Part shown: one piece after another, positions 51,262 to 59,389 of the stretch
Position numbering within the stretch: position 1 is the stretch's first letter
Layout: every line of letters begins with the position of its first letter
DNA from: JANXXV01 sp040002435
GTDB taxonomy: Bacteria; Acidobacteriota; Terriglobia; Bryobacterales; Bryobacteraceae
Assembly (NCBI GenBank): GCA_040002435.1
Contig: JBDUEM010000007.1
Coordinates: 1-64,000, forward strand
Length of the DNA: 64,000 nt
Direction of reading: 5' to 3'
Program-made: the position numbers and the translations under genes
Notes under the pieces: model-generated
Databases searched by the model: none
What the model was told of the DNA's origin: nothing
Seen by the model: the letters and a program-made list of their open reading frames with translations, nothing else

Positions 51262-52593
51262 TTAGATAGAAGTAGGTTTATATCCGCCCCGGGACCGGTC
51301 ATATAGCCAGATCGTCCCGAAGACTATCAATAGGATGGCCGGCAAGGCTGCAACGTAGCGGAAGGAAGTCTGCGAGGCTATTGTCAGAACACGGTTCAGT
51401 CCTTCCCCCGACAGCTTGTCGAAAGCCTCTGCGCCTCCGGCGGCCTCAATCTTCGCATTGTCGAAGACGCGTCCCATCAAGGGCAGTACGAAATAAATGG
51501 AAAGCGTGCCTGCCGTTCCCATTAATCCCATCAGCAGCGCACCGCCTCTTGGGAAGCGTTCGGAAGCAGCGGCAAGCATCGTCGGCCACATGTAGCAAAC
51601 ACCTGTTCCCCAAACGGTTGCGGCAAGCAATCCCGTTACGGGCGAGTTGGCAACGCTGAGGAGCAGCAGCCCAGCCGATGCCAATAGGGAAGAAGTCCAA
51701 AGCAATCCGACGGGAGACAGCCTGTGGACCATGGGTCCTGCAAAGTGCCGCATTACGAACATCAAGCCACTGACGTAGATCAAAAGCCAGATGCCCTGCA
51801 TCCCGACCGTCCGTGTCAGCGCCAGGTCCACCCACTGCCCAGGCGCAAGTTCGGAGGCGGCCGTCAGGAACATTGAGAAGAACCAGATGAGGAAGAACGG
51901 CTTGCTCACTTCTTTAAATGTGTCGCTGGTGGGAATGCCTGACGCCACCCGTTCAGTGGGCGGAAACTTCGCGAACATACACATGATGCCGAATGCGGCC
52001 GCGGGAATCAGGGCCATCGAGAACTTTACCTGCCAGTTCATGTTCAGGTATCCGATGAAGAGGCCGATCAGGCTGCCGAAAATAATTCCGGCCGGCCACC
52101 AGGCATGCAGGATATTCAGCCGCGCCGTTTTCTCTTCCGGATACAGTGTGGTGGCCAACGGATTGATCACGGTTTCCACCAGTCCTTGTCCAATGCCGAT
52201 CAGCAGCATGCCGCCCCAAACCACGTCATAGATCGCCGCACCCGAAGCAATGCTGGCGGCGAACACTACCACCAGCGTGCCCACTATGAAGCAGAAACTC
52301 GACAGCGTGAGCAGCCGCCCCATGCCGATATAGTCCAGCAGGGGACTGCCAATCGCGATAGTAAACGCGAAACCTAAAAACGCTACGCCCAGCACCGCTC
52401 CCACCATCTCCGCCGAACGCAATTTGTCGATGGGATCAAAGAAGTTGGTTCGGAGATCGCCGGCGACACTGCCGCGCAATCCGAAACTGACTCCGGCTGT
52501 GACGAGTGCGAGAACACTCAGGATGAAAAGCTTTCTCTTGTCAAAGGCCGCATGCCGGTCGACCGGGACCGTCCTGGTAGGAATTGTGCTCAT
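51262..52593 (-). CDS. MFS transporter (sugar-permease-like)
   Basis: 443 aa with about 12 hydrophobic segments. The family is MFS; pieces such as GQGLVETVINPLATTLYPEEKTARLNILHAWWPAG resemble the FHS/FucP-type sugar:H+ symporters. It follows the sugar-isomerase-like gene by 43 bp on the same strand, so the two are probably one operon. The substrate is unknown; a monosaccharide or a product of the exported enzyme is possible. Confidence 0.88.
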   Translation of the reverse strand: MSTIPTRTVPVDRHAAFDKRKLFILSVLALVTAGVSFGLRGSVAGDLRTNFFDPIDKLRSAEMVGAVLGVAFLGFAFTIAIGSPLLDYIGMGRLLTLSSFCFIVGTLVVVFAASIASGAAIYDVVWGGMLLIGIGQGLVETVINPLATTLYPEEKTARLNILHAWWPAGIIFGSLIGLFIGYLNMNWQVKFSMALIPAAAFGIMCMFAKFPPTERVASGIPTSDTFKEVSKPFFLIWFFSMFLTAASELAPGQWVDLALTRTVGMQGIWLLIYVSGLMFVMRHFAGPMVHRLSPVGLLWTSSLLASAGLLLLSVANSPVTGLLAATVWGTGVCYMWPTMLAAASERFPRGGALLMGLMGTAGTLSIYFVLPLMGRVFDNAKIEAAGGAEAFDKLSGEGLNRVLTIASQTSFRYVAALPAILLIVFGTIWLYDRSRGGYKPTSI

Positions 52594-52636
52594 GATAGTC
52601 TCCGTATCGTATCGAACTTAGAGGAAGGCTGCACCA

Positions 52637-53734
52637 TTACGCCCTCCATCGAATGCCGACTCCCAATGTCTTCTTCGCGTATTCAAAGCCGCGTTCCAGA
52701 TCGACGCGCTGCTGTTCGCGAAGCGCCGCTTCGTATGCGGGCGGCTGCTTGCCCTCATCTTCCACCACCATAGTTGTCATTAGCGGACGTCCGCTCTTTG
52801 CCAGCGCGACGAAACGCGAGAACTCGGCGGCATTGGCATCCGGAAATGCTCTCCAGAATTCCGTTTCCAGGTAGGGCACCACCCTTGGGGGACGTCCCGT
52901 AATGTTTTCCAGTTGCATCGTAGAGTTCGGACACAGTTCGCGGAAGCGTGCAACGAAGCGCCGAAAATCCACGATCCCATCACCCAAGGCCACCCATTGC
53001 GCAGCGGCTCCCCGGGGATGTTCAAACACAATCGAGTCGCGGATGTGCGTGGTGACTGTATAAGGGCCCAGAATTTCGAGAGTGGTCATTGGATCTTCCG
53101 CTACCCACATCGGATTCCCGGTATCGAGGCAAGCAGCAGTGTAATCTTTACCGGCTTCTTCGATCAGCGCCTTCAGTTCGCGGGCTTGCATGTCACCGGA
53201 ATGATTCTCCACCGCGATCCTCACTCCCGCATCAAGCGCCCGCGAGCGCACAGCCTTCAACGCCTTCACAGTATTTTCGATATGCGCGGTAATGGGCAAC
53301 GCACCCAAGCGGTCTACCGAGCTCCCCATGAAGCATCGCATGGAGGTCGCGCCGATTGCCTTGGCAACTCCGATTCCTTTTAGAAGGTACGCAACCGGCG
53401 TGCCCTCTTTCGCATTCCAACTCTTCGTCGAATTACAGATGCAGCCGATACCACCATCCAGCACGATGCCCGCTGACGACGCGCGCTCTTTTACCTTCCG
53501 CAGATATACCGGGTCGAGGCTCTCGTAGTCGCCGAGGCTCGACAGTTGGATGGAGTCGAGTTTCAGATTCGCCGCGTAGTCGATGAACTGCATCGCATTC
53601 CACTTCCATGCGCGAAGAGAATACGTGTCGAAGCCGAGGCGAATGCCGGCCGGTGTCTGTGAGGAAAGGTCCCGGACCAATGCCGCCGCTGCCGCCGTCT
53701 TGCATGTGGCCCGAAGAAAAGTTCGCCGTTGCAC
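52637..53734 (-). CDS. Tat-exported sugar phosphate isomerase/epimerase-like protein
   Basis: 365 aa from a GTG at 53734, chosen because GGGAG is 8 nt upstream and the protein then begins with a twin-arginine signal (VQRRTFLRATC). The frame is open to 53836. It has the AP_endonuc_2/xylose-isomerase-like TIM barrel with metal-site pieces VENHSGDM, CLDTGNP, THIRDS and MQLENITG. Periplasmic location does not fit with phosphorylated substrates, so it may work on free sugars or cyclitols. It is the first gene of the operon with the MFS transporter. Confidence 0.84.
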   Translation of the reverse strand: MQRRTFLRATCKTAAAAALVRDLSSQTPAGIRLGFDTYSLRAWKWNAMQFIDYAANLKLDSIQLSSLGDYESLDPVYLRKVKERASSAGIVLDGGIGCICNSTKSWNAKEGTPVAYLLKGIGVAKAIGATSMRCFMGSSVDRLGALPITAHIENTVKALKAVRSRALDAGVRIAVENHSGDMQARELKALIEEAGKDYTAACLDTGNPMWVAEDPMTTLEILGPYTVTTHIRDSIVFEHPRGAAAQWVALGDGIVDFRRFVARFRELCPNSTMQLENITGRPPRVVPYLETEFWRAFPDANAAEFSRFVALAKSGRPLMTTMVVEDEGKQPPAYEAALREQQRVDLERGFEYAKKTLGVGIRWRA

Positions 53735-53837
53735 AAGTAAATCTCCCGTCTCTACAATAGCGGTTCCCCTGCCTACAACAGAAGCGCTGCTCTTTGTTGC
53801 AGCACCGCACTGCTTCAAAAAATGCGTTTGAGCCAAT

Positions 53838-53865
53838 AAAAACGGCCCCGATTTCTCGGGGCCGT
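53838..53865 (-). terminator. Strong intrinsic terminator of the microprotein gene
   Basis: On the minus strand a perfect 10-bp GC-rich stem (ACGGCCCCGA / TCGGGGCCGT, 53842-53865) with a GAAA tetraloop is followed by TTTTT. It lies 43 bp after the stop of the 23-codon gene. Confidence 0.9.
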
Positions 53866-53908
53866 GAGGGAACTTGTATGCTGTGTCCCTATCGGGACGC
53901 GTCGTCAG

Positions 53909-53980
53909 CTACTTTTTCTTCTTAGCTGGGGCCTTCTTGGCCGGCGCTTTCTTAGCAGCTTTCTTGGTTGCGTTCTTCAT
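53909..53980 (-). CDS. 23-residue lysine/alanine/proline-rich microprotein
   Basis: A short gene from the ATG at 53980 with GGGAG 9 nt upstream. The product has 11 Lys, no acidic residue and histone-H1-tail-like AKKAPAKK repeats ending in KKKK. It has its own promoter (TTGACT-17-TATATA) and terminator, so it is very likely real. The longer open frame to 54154 reads through the promoter and is not coding. H1-like tails in bacteria bind DNA or RNA; a nucleoid or ribosome role is inferred. Genes this short are usually skipped in annotation. Confidence 0.8.
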   Translation of the reverse strand: MKNATKKAAKKAPAKKAPAKKKK

Positions 53981-54037
53981 TGAGTAATTCTCCCTAACAT
54001 CAAAATTTGCGATCCGAAAAGATCGCAGTGTGATCCA

Positions 54038-54066
54038 TATATAAGGTGAGACGAAAATAAAGTCAA
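54038..54066 (-). promoter_or_regulatory. Near-consensus sigma-70 promoter for the microprotein
   Basis: Minus-strand TTGACT (54061-54066) and TATATA (54038-54043) are separated by exactly 17 bp. A short hairpin GCGATC-CGAAAA-GATCGC (54009-54026) follows in the leader, where it might protect the mRNA or regulate it. Confidence 0.75.
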
Positions 54067-54193
54067 GAGAAAAATGCATGTAACGTTCACTTCGATGAGA
54101 GTTCTCTGTTGAGTTCATGAAAAAACGTTTCACTTGCGAATTGTTTCGTCGCAAATTGTTGCCGCCGCGACCGCTCTCACGGTAGCATCACGA

Positions 54194-54955
54194 ATGATGA
54201 AGGCCGTTCTCATCCGTCATACGATTCTGATTTCCGCGACGCTGCTCTGCTTCGTCAGCGGATGCGGACCGAAGAAAAAAGTAAAGGTTGCGAAGCCCGC
54301 GCCCATCGGATCGACAGAGACGGGGATCGCCAGTTGGTATGGAGATCCCTATCATGGACGCCGCGCCGCCAACGGGGAAATCTACGACATGGAGAAGTTA
54401 ACGGCTGCGCACCGCACCCTGCCGTTCGGAACCTGGGTGCGGGTCCGGAATCTCACAAACGATAAGACAGTCGATGTGCGCATTCAGGACCGGGGTCCGT
54501 TTGTGCACCATCGCATCATCGATCTCTCTCGCGCCGCGGCAAGGGAGATTGAACTGCTTGGACCCGGCACCACAAAAGTGAAGCTTACTGTGATTGCGCC
54601 TCCGCCCGTTCGCGAAACAGTCGCTACCGCGCCTCCGCCCGTTCGTGAAACAGTCGCTGCCGCGCCTGTCGCGATCACTCCGCCGCCTGCTGTAGTAGCC
54701 GCGACCAACCTCTTCGCGGTTCAGATTGGTGCGTTTCAGGATCGTGTCCGGGCCCAATCGCTCGCCGCGAATATGAGAGAACTCTACGGCGCGGCGCGCA
54801 TCGTGGTTCGCGAAGGAAAAACGCGCACTCACCGCGTTCTTGTCGGGGAAGAGGATTCGAACGAGAAGGCCAATGCCCTCGCTGAGCGGCTGCGCAGGTC
54901 GGGCACCGATGGTTTCGTTGTGCGCCTCGACGATCCGGCCGACTCCATTAAATAG
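54194..54955 (+). CDS. rlpA: RlpA-like lytic transglycosylase lipoprotein with SPOR domain
   Basis: 253 aa from the ATG at 54194. The lipobox is LCFVSGC. The double-psi beta-barrel RlpA domain runs from about residue 37 to 120 (GIASWYGDPYHGRRAANGE, YDMEKLTAAHRTLPFGT, VRIQDRGPFVHHRIIDLSRAA), with the catalytic Asp/His features present. A Pro/Val linker with an 11-residue repeat follows, then a SPOR domain (about 173-250, FAVQIGAFQDRVRAQSLA) that targets septal glycan. The likely role is cleaving glycan strands at division. The sigma-54 activator gene follows. Confidence 0.9.
   Translation: MMKAVLIRHTILISATLLCFVSGCGPKKKVKVAKPAPIGSTETGIASWYGDPYHGRRAANGEIYDMEKLTAAHRTLPFGTWVRVRNLTNDKTVDVRIQDRGPFVHHRIIDLSRAAAREIELLGPGTTKVKLTVIAPPPVRETVATAPPPVRETVAAAPVAITPPPAVVAATNLFAVQIGAFQDRVRAQSLAANMRELYGAARIVVREGKTRTHRVLVGEEDSNEKANALAERLRRSGTDGFVVRLDDPADSIK
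54596..54661 (+). repeat. Two 33-bp tandem repeats in the rlpA linker
   Basis: Units at 54596-54628 and 54629-54661 differ at two bases and encode APPPVRETVAT and APPPVRETVAA. They form the Pro-rich spacer between the RlpA and SPOR domains. Confidence 0.85.
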
Positions 54956-54994
54956 GCGGAGACTTTTCGCACACCACCGCCACTCACTCTTAGA

Positions 54995-56008
54995 ATGACT
55001 GGCGAGGGTATGGAATTCCCACGGGCTCTTATTGGTAACAGTCCGCGCATGCGCCAGGTTCACCGGCAGATAGAGAAGCTCGGCCGGACGCGCTGGCCGG
55101 TACTGATACTTGGAGAAACCGGCACCGGCAAGGAAGTGGTCGCCCGCTCCATCCACGCGATTGGAAACTGCGGACCGTTCGTCACCATCGACTGTTCGGC
55201 TTTAGTAGGACCGCTCATGGAGAGCGATCTGTTTGGTCATGCGAAGGGCGCCTTCACCGGAGCGGCCGCATCAAAGCTGGGCATGATCGAAATGGCCAAT
55301 GGCGGCACGGTGTTCCTCGATGAAATCGGCGAGTTGCCGCTGGATATGCAGGTGAAGCTGCTTCGCGTTCTGCAGGAAAAAGAATTTCGCCCTGTCGGCG
55401 GCCTGCAAATCAGGAGATCCGATTTCCGGGTCATCGCCGCCACCAACCGCGACCTCGCAGCCGAAGTAGAGCATGGCGCCTTTCGCCGCGATCTCTTCTA
55501 TCGGCTGAACGTTGTCACGGTCCGGCTGGTCCCGCTGCGCGATCGCAGAGAGGATATCCCGATACTGCTGCAACACTTTCTTGAGCGCCACGGTAAGAAT
55601 CATTCGCTGACGCAGGAAGTCATCGATGCGATGTCGGCATATGACTGGCCTGGCAATGTGAGAGAGCTCGAAAATTCCGTGCAGCACATGGCAGCTATCA
55701 ATTCAGGTCCACTGCTGCACGTTCCAGATCTTCCTTCGGCCATTCAGAATTACACCGCGTCGCAAAAGTCACAGCTTCGGTCGTTCTCCGTATCGGTGCA
55801 GCAGACGATCATCCCCCCGACGGGCCATACCTCCGAAACATTGTCCGCCAGGGGCCACATACTGCCCCTGATGGAGGTGGAGCGCCGCGCCATCCTGGAA
55901 TGTCTTCACTTCACGAAGGGCGATCGCGCAACTGCGGCCATCATGCTGGGTATCGGACGAACCACACTCTACAGAAAGCTAAAGGAGTATGAGCTCGAAG
56001 ACAAGTAG
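54995..56008 (+). CDS. Sigma-54-dependent activator lacking an N-terminal sensor domain
   Basis: 337 aa. The AAA+ domain starts near residue 11 and is complete: Walker A GETGTGKE (40-47), the sigma-54 contact loop GAFTGA (85-90), Walker B GGTVFLDEIGEL and the R-fingers in FRRDLFYRLNV. A C-terminal Fis-type HTH (DRATAAIMLGIGRTTLYRKL) is present. There is no receiver, GAF or PAS domain, so control must come from another protein or from expression. An ATG at 55010 is an alternative start. No clear -24/-12 promoter was found in the window. Confidence 0.9.
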   Translation: MTGEGMEFPRALIGNSPRMRQVHRQIEKLGRTRWPVLILGETGTGKEVVARSIHAIGNCGPFVTIDCSALVGPLMESDLFGHAKGAFTGAAASKLGMIEMANGGTVFLDEIGELPLDMQVKLLRVLQEKEFRPVGGLQIRRSDFRVIAATNRDLAAEVEHGAFRRDLFYRLNVVTVRLVPLRDRREDIPILLQHFLERHGKNHSLTQEVIDAMSAYDWPGNVRELENSVQHMAAINSGPLLHVPDLPSAIQNYTASQKSQLRSFSVSVQQTIIPPTGHTSETLSARGHILPLMEVERRAILECLHFTKGDRATAAIMLGIGRTTLYRKLKEYELEDK

Positions 56009-56029
56009 TCCCCCATGCGAAAATGATGT

Positions 56030-57079
56030 TTGCCAATCGCAATTGACGCAACATACAGCATCGGGGAAGAACTGACCGGCGTCGGAGTCTATTCTCACGA
56101 GATACTGACCGGCTTGGCGACCGCCCACCCAAAAACCCCTTTCCTCTTCTGTTACCGTTCCCGGCAATATATCCGGTCGTTCCGTCAACGCCTTTTCCGA
56201 AACTGTAGCCGCTTCCTTCTGCACGACGAATTCCGGGTTCCTTCGGGTGAGCTCTTTCACGGACTCAATCAACGAATGCCGGTGAAGCGCATGAAGCGCC
56301 GCGTGTGCACGTTTCACGACCTCTTTGTGCTGACCCAGAATTATTCCACTCCGGAGTTTCGCAAGGTGTTCGCGGCTCGGGCCCAGCGGGCGGCGGAGCG
56401 TTGCGATCTGATCGTTACGGTTTCCCAGTTTACGGCCGATCAGGTAGAGGAACACCTCAATGTGGAAAGAAGCCGCATCCGGGTAATTCATCATGGCGTC
56501 CGGGAAGCAGTGGACCGCACTACCTTGCCGAGGGAAAATCTGATTTTGCACGTTGGCGCGATCCAGCAGCGAAAGAATATCACTCGCCTGGTGGAAGCGT
56601 TTGAGACAGTTCCGAAGGATTGGAGATTGGTGCTCGCCGGATCCTCATCGGGCTTCGGCGCGGCTGACATCTTAAAGAGGATTGAATCCAGCCCTGCCCG
56701 GGAGCGAATTCAGATTACCGGCTATCTTTCCGGTCCTGCGCTCGATCGCATTTTCGCGCGAGCCCGCATCTTTGCCTTCCCGTCACTGGACGAAGGTTTC
56801 GGCATGCCGGTCTTGGAGGCCATGATGCGCGGTGTCCCAGTAATTACTTCGAACAGATCCGCCCTACCCGAGGTTGCTGGTGAGGCCGCATTACAAATCA
56901 ATCCGGAGGAGACGGAGGAGCTTGCGGCGGCGCTCCACCGCCTGATCGCGGATTCGGACCTGGGAGCGAAAATGGTCGCAGCGGGGAAGGACAGAGCGGC
57001 AAAATTCAGTTGGCGTTCTGCCGTAAACAAAACCTGGGGGGTCTACCGTGAACTGGCCGGTCCGGAAATCGGTCCCTAG
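56030..57079 (+). CDS. Family 4 (GT-B) glycosyltransferase
   Basis: 349 aa from a TTG at 56030. The nearby ATGs at 56023 and 56026 are out of frame, so TTG is the earliest good start and has no ribosome site. Hallmarks: ELTGVGVYSHEIL (acceptor domain), RENLILHVGAIQQRKNITRLVEAF, and the donor-site EGFGMPVLEAMMRGVPVITS (E-x7-E). It resembles mannosyl- or rhamnosyltransferases for surface polysaccharide. It is co-directional with the sigma-54 activator, and its last 4 bp overlap the end of the next, opposite gene. Confidence 0.85.
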   Translation: MPIAIDATYSIGEELTGVGVYSHEILTGLATAHPKTPFLFCYRSRQYIRSFRQRLFRNCSRFLLHDEFRVPSGELFHGLNQRMPVKRMKRRVCTFHDLFVLTQNYSTPEFRKVFAARAQRAAERCDLIVTVSQFTADQVEEHLNVERSRIRVIHHGVREAVDRTTLPRENLILHVGAIQQRKNITRLVEAFETVPKDWRLVLAGSSSGFGAADILKRIESSPARERIQITGYLSGPALDRIFARARIFAFPSLDEGFGMPVLEAMMRGVPVITSNRSALPEVAGEAALQINPEETEELAAALHRLIADSDLGAKMVAAGKDRAAKFSWRSAVNKTWGVYRELAGPEIGP

Positions 57080-57402
57080 TGGACTTCTTCGTCAATGGCG
57101 ATTTTTAGGGCGCGCAGGAACTTATGGTCTTGCGACGTCCATTTCACTTTGCCGGCGGATTCGAATTTGCGGAGCGTGGGAGCTTCCGTCTCAATTTCCA
57201 CTTCCGAACCGTCTTCGTTATCGGACTCGTTCTCATCCCGCTTGTTGAAACCGATGGTGGCCTCCAACACTAAGAAGACATCGTAGCCGGCACGTTTAAT
57301 TTCACCAATCGCAGCCGCGATCCGGTCGGAATCGGACAGAGATTCGTTGATGGCGTTGCCAAGCTCTTGCATTAATTCCTTGAGTTGATCGTCCACTCTC
57401 AC
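57076..57402 (-). CDS. Conserved-looking small acidic protein
   Basis: 108 aa from a GTG at 57402 with GGGAG 5 nt upstream; a second GTG at 57396 is possible. Helical start (MRVDDQLKELMQELGNAINE) and acidic middle (ENESDNEDGSEVEIETE). No signal peptide or known domain is recognised. It is convergent with the glycosyltransferase. Confidence 0.7.
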   Translation of the reverse strand: MRVDDQLKELMQELGNAINESLSDSDRIAAAIGEIKRAGYDVFLVLEATIGFNKRDENESDNEDGSEVEIETEAPTLRKFESAGKVKWTSQDHKFLRALKIAIDEEVH

Positions 57403-57573
57403 CGCCTCTCCCGGCCAACTTTAGAATAGCATCCTATCTCTTTGATGTCGCGCGGCGCCTCACGTCGCAGACAATTCGTTGCTTTCTCATTTTCTTATCG
57501 GTATTCCGCGCCGCAACCTGTAGCCTGGGGGGCCATCCCGGCTCCTCTGTTAACATGAAATCAGGAACGAACA

Positions 57574-57837
57574 ATGGCTTCTATCCGAAAAAAATTTGTT
57601 CAGCACGTCGTTCCCGGGGTGATCAAGCCGGTCCGCGTCATCTGGAATGAATTTATCGCCTTCCTTTTCTTCGCACTTGCCGTCCTTTCGGTTCCTTCGG
57701 CCTATCGCCACATCAGGGATTTCGAAGGCGACGCGCAAAGCCTCTTCCGTACGCTACTGACCTGCGGATTTGCATTGATAATGATCGTCTTTGGAGTTTT
57801 TTCCTACCTCCGCGCGCGAAAAATCTCGCGGTCATGA
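57574..57837 (+). CDS. Small two-helix membrane protein
   Basis: 87 aa with two hydrophobic segments (about 26-44 FIAFLFFALAVLSVPSAY; about 58-79 FRTLLTCGFALIMIVFGVF). Its stop overlaps the start of the acyl-CoA mutase by 4 bp, so the two are coupled. Function is unknown; it might anchor or pair with the mutase, or simply share expression. Confidence 0.8.
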   Translation: MASIRKKFVQHVVPGVIKPVRVIWNEFIAFLFFALAVLSVPSAYRHIRDFEGDAQSLFRTLLTCGFALIMIVFGVFSYLRARKISRS

Positions 57838-59339
57838 GGAATCAGTCGGAGCGGCCCGGCGAGTTTCCCTTTACCCGGGGTATCTACCCGGAGATGTATC
57901 GCAGCCGGCCGTGGACCATGCGGCAATACGCCGGCTTTGGGACCGCGGAGGAGAGCAATCATCGCTACCGGTACCTGCTTTCCCAGGGGATTACCGGTCT
58001 TTCGGTTGCCTTCGACCTGCCCACTCAGATGGGCCTTGATTCGGACCATCCTTTGGCTGCGGGTGAAGTAGGCCGCACCGGCGTTGCGATTGGCTCCCTG
58101 GCTGACATGGAACGGCTGTTTGCCGGTATTGAGTTGCAGGGCATCACGACCTCGATGACCATCAACTCTACGGCCTCTATTCTGCTCGCATTATATATGT
58201 TAGTCGCGCGAGGCCAGAACGCCGACCTCCGCCGTCTCTCCGGAACCATCCAGAACGATATTCTCAAGGAATACATCGCACGCGGGACCTATATATACCC
58301 GCCTCGCCCGGCAATGCGGATTATTACGGACCTGTTCGCATGGGCCGGCAGGGAGCTTCCCGCGTGGAACACCATTTCCATTAGCGGTTATCATATTCGC
58401 GAGGCGGGCTCCACCGCGGCCCAGGAAGTCGCTTTCACTCTCGCCAACGCCATCGCCTATGTCGAAGCGGCGCTGGATGCGGGACTGGATGTCGATTCCT
58501 TTGCTCCCCGTATCTCCTTCTTTTTCAATGCCCATAACAATTTTCTTGAAGAGGTCGCCAAGTTTCGCGCGGCCCGCCGGCTGTACGCCCGAATCATGCG
58601 GGACCGCTTCCGGGCGAAAGATCCCCGTTCCATGATGCTCCGTTTTCATGCGCAGACCGCCGGATCCACGCTCACTGCCCAACAGCCGGACAACAATGTG
58701 GTCAGGATTACAATGCAAGCCTTGTCCGCAGTTCTTGGTGGAGCTCAGTCGCTGCATACGAACGGCCGCGATGAGGCACTGTCGCTGCCGACGGAGGATT
58801 CGGCGCGTCTGGCGCTGCGGACCCAGCAGATCATTGCCAATGAGAGCGGCGTCATCGGCACGGCTGATCCGTTTGGAGGCAGCGGCCATATCGAAGCACT
58901 CACCGATTCCCTCGAAGCCGAGGCCGCGAAATACCTGGCAACGATTGATTCCCTGGGGGGAACGCTCGCCGCCATCGAGAATGGCTACGTCCAGCGCGAG
59001 ATTCAGAACGCAGCCTATGCCTTCCAGCGGTCCGTAGACCGCCAGGAGACGATCGTGGTCGGCGTGAACCGTTTCCGGCAGGAGGAATCAGCCTCCTTCA
59101 CTGGGTTTCGGCTTGACCCAAATCTGGAAAAGCAACAGATTGAGCGACTGCGGAATGTGCGGGCCGGCCGTAGCCACAGTGAGGTGGAAACCGCCTTGGC
59201 CCGGCTGGAGCAAGCCGCAGGGACCCCGGAAAACCTGATGCCGCATATCGTGAATTGCGCGGCCGCATCGGCCACTGTCGGAGAAATCGCCGGCCGCATG
59301 CGGTCAGTGTTTGGCGAGCACAAAGAGTCGCTGGCTTGA
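57834..59339 (+). CDS. Acyl-CoA mutase catalytic (large) subunit, methylmalonyl-CoA mutase family
   Basis: 501 aa. Only the TIM-barrel half is present; the C-terminal B12-binding domain (DxHxxG) is absent, so a separate small subunit is needed. Family motifs are clear: TMRQYAGFGTAEESNHRYRY, GTIQNDILKEYIARGTYIYP, SISGYHIREAGSTAAQE, TNGRDEALSLPTEDSARLAL. Aligned by eye, the residue that is Tyr89 in methylmalonyl-CoA mutase is Leu68 (TQMGLDSDHP), while the Arg207 position is kept (Arg226, APRISFF). This mix points to a substrate that may not be methylmalonyl-CoA. It is coupled to the small membrane protein before it. Confidence 0.9.
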   Translation: MRNQSERPGEFPFTRGIYPEMYRSRPWTMRQYAGFGTAEESNHRYRYLLSQGITGLSVAFDLPTQMGLDSDHPLAAGEVGRTGVAIGSLADMERLFAGIELQGITTSMTINSTASILLALYMLVARGQNADLRRLSGTIQNDILKEYIARGTYIYPPRPAMRIITDLFAWAGRELPAWNTISISGYHIREAGSTAAQEVAFTLANAIAYVEAALDAGLDVDSFAPRISFFFNAHNNFLEEVAKFRAARRLYARIMRDRFRAKDPRSMMLRFHAQTAGSTLTAQQPDNNVVRITMQALSAVLGGAQSLHTNGRDEALSLPTEDSARLALRTQQIIANESGVIGTADPFGGSGHIEALTDSLEAEAAKYLATIDSLGGTLAAIENGYVQREIQNAAYAFQRSVDRQETIVVGVNRFRQEESASFTGFRLDPNLEKQQIERLRNVRAGRSHSEVETALARLEQAAGTPENLMPHIVNCAAASATVGEIAGRMRSVFGEHKESLA

Positions 59340-59389
59340 ATGCCAGGATGCCTGTGATATGCTGAATCCCGATTGGAGACGGAGACAGC

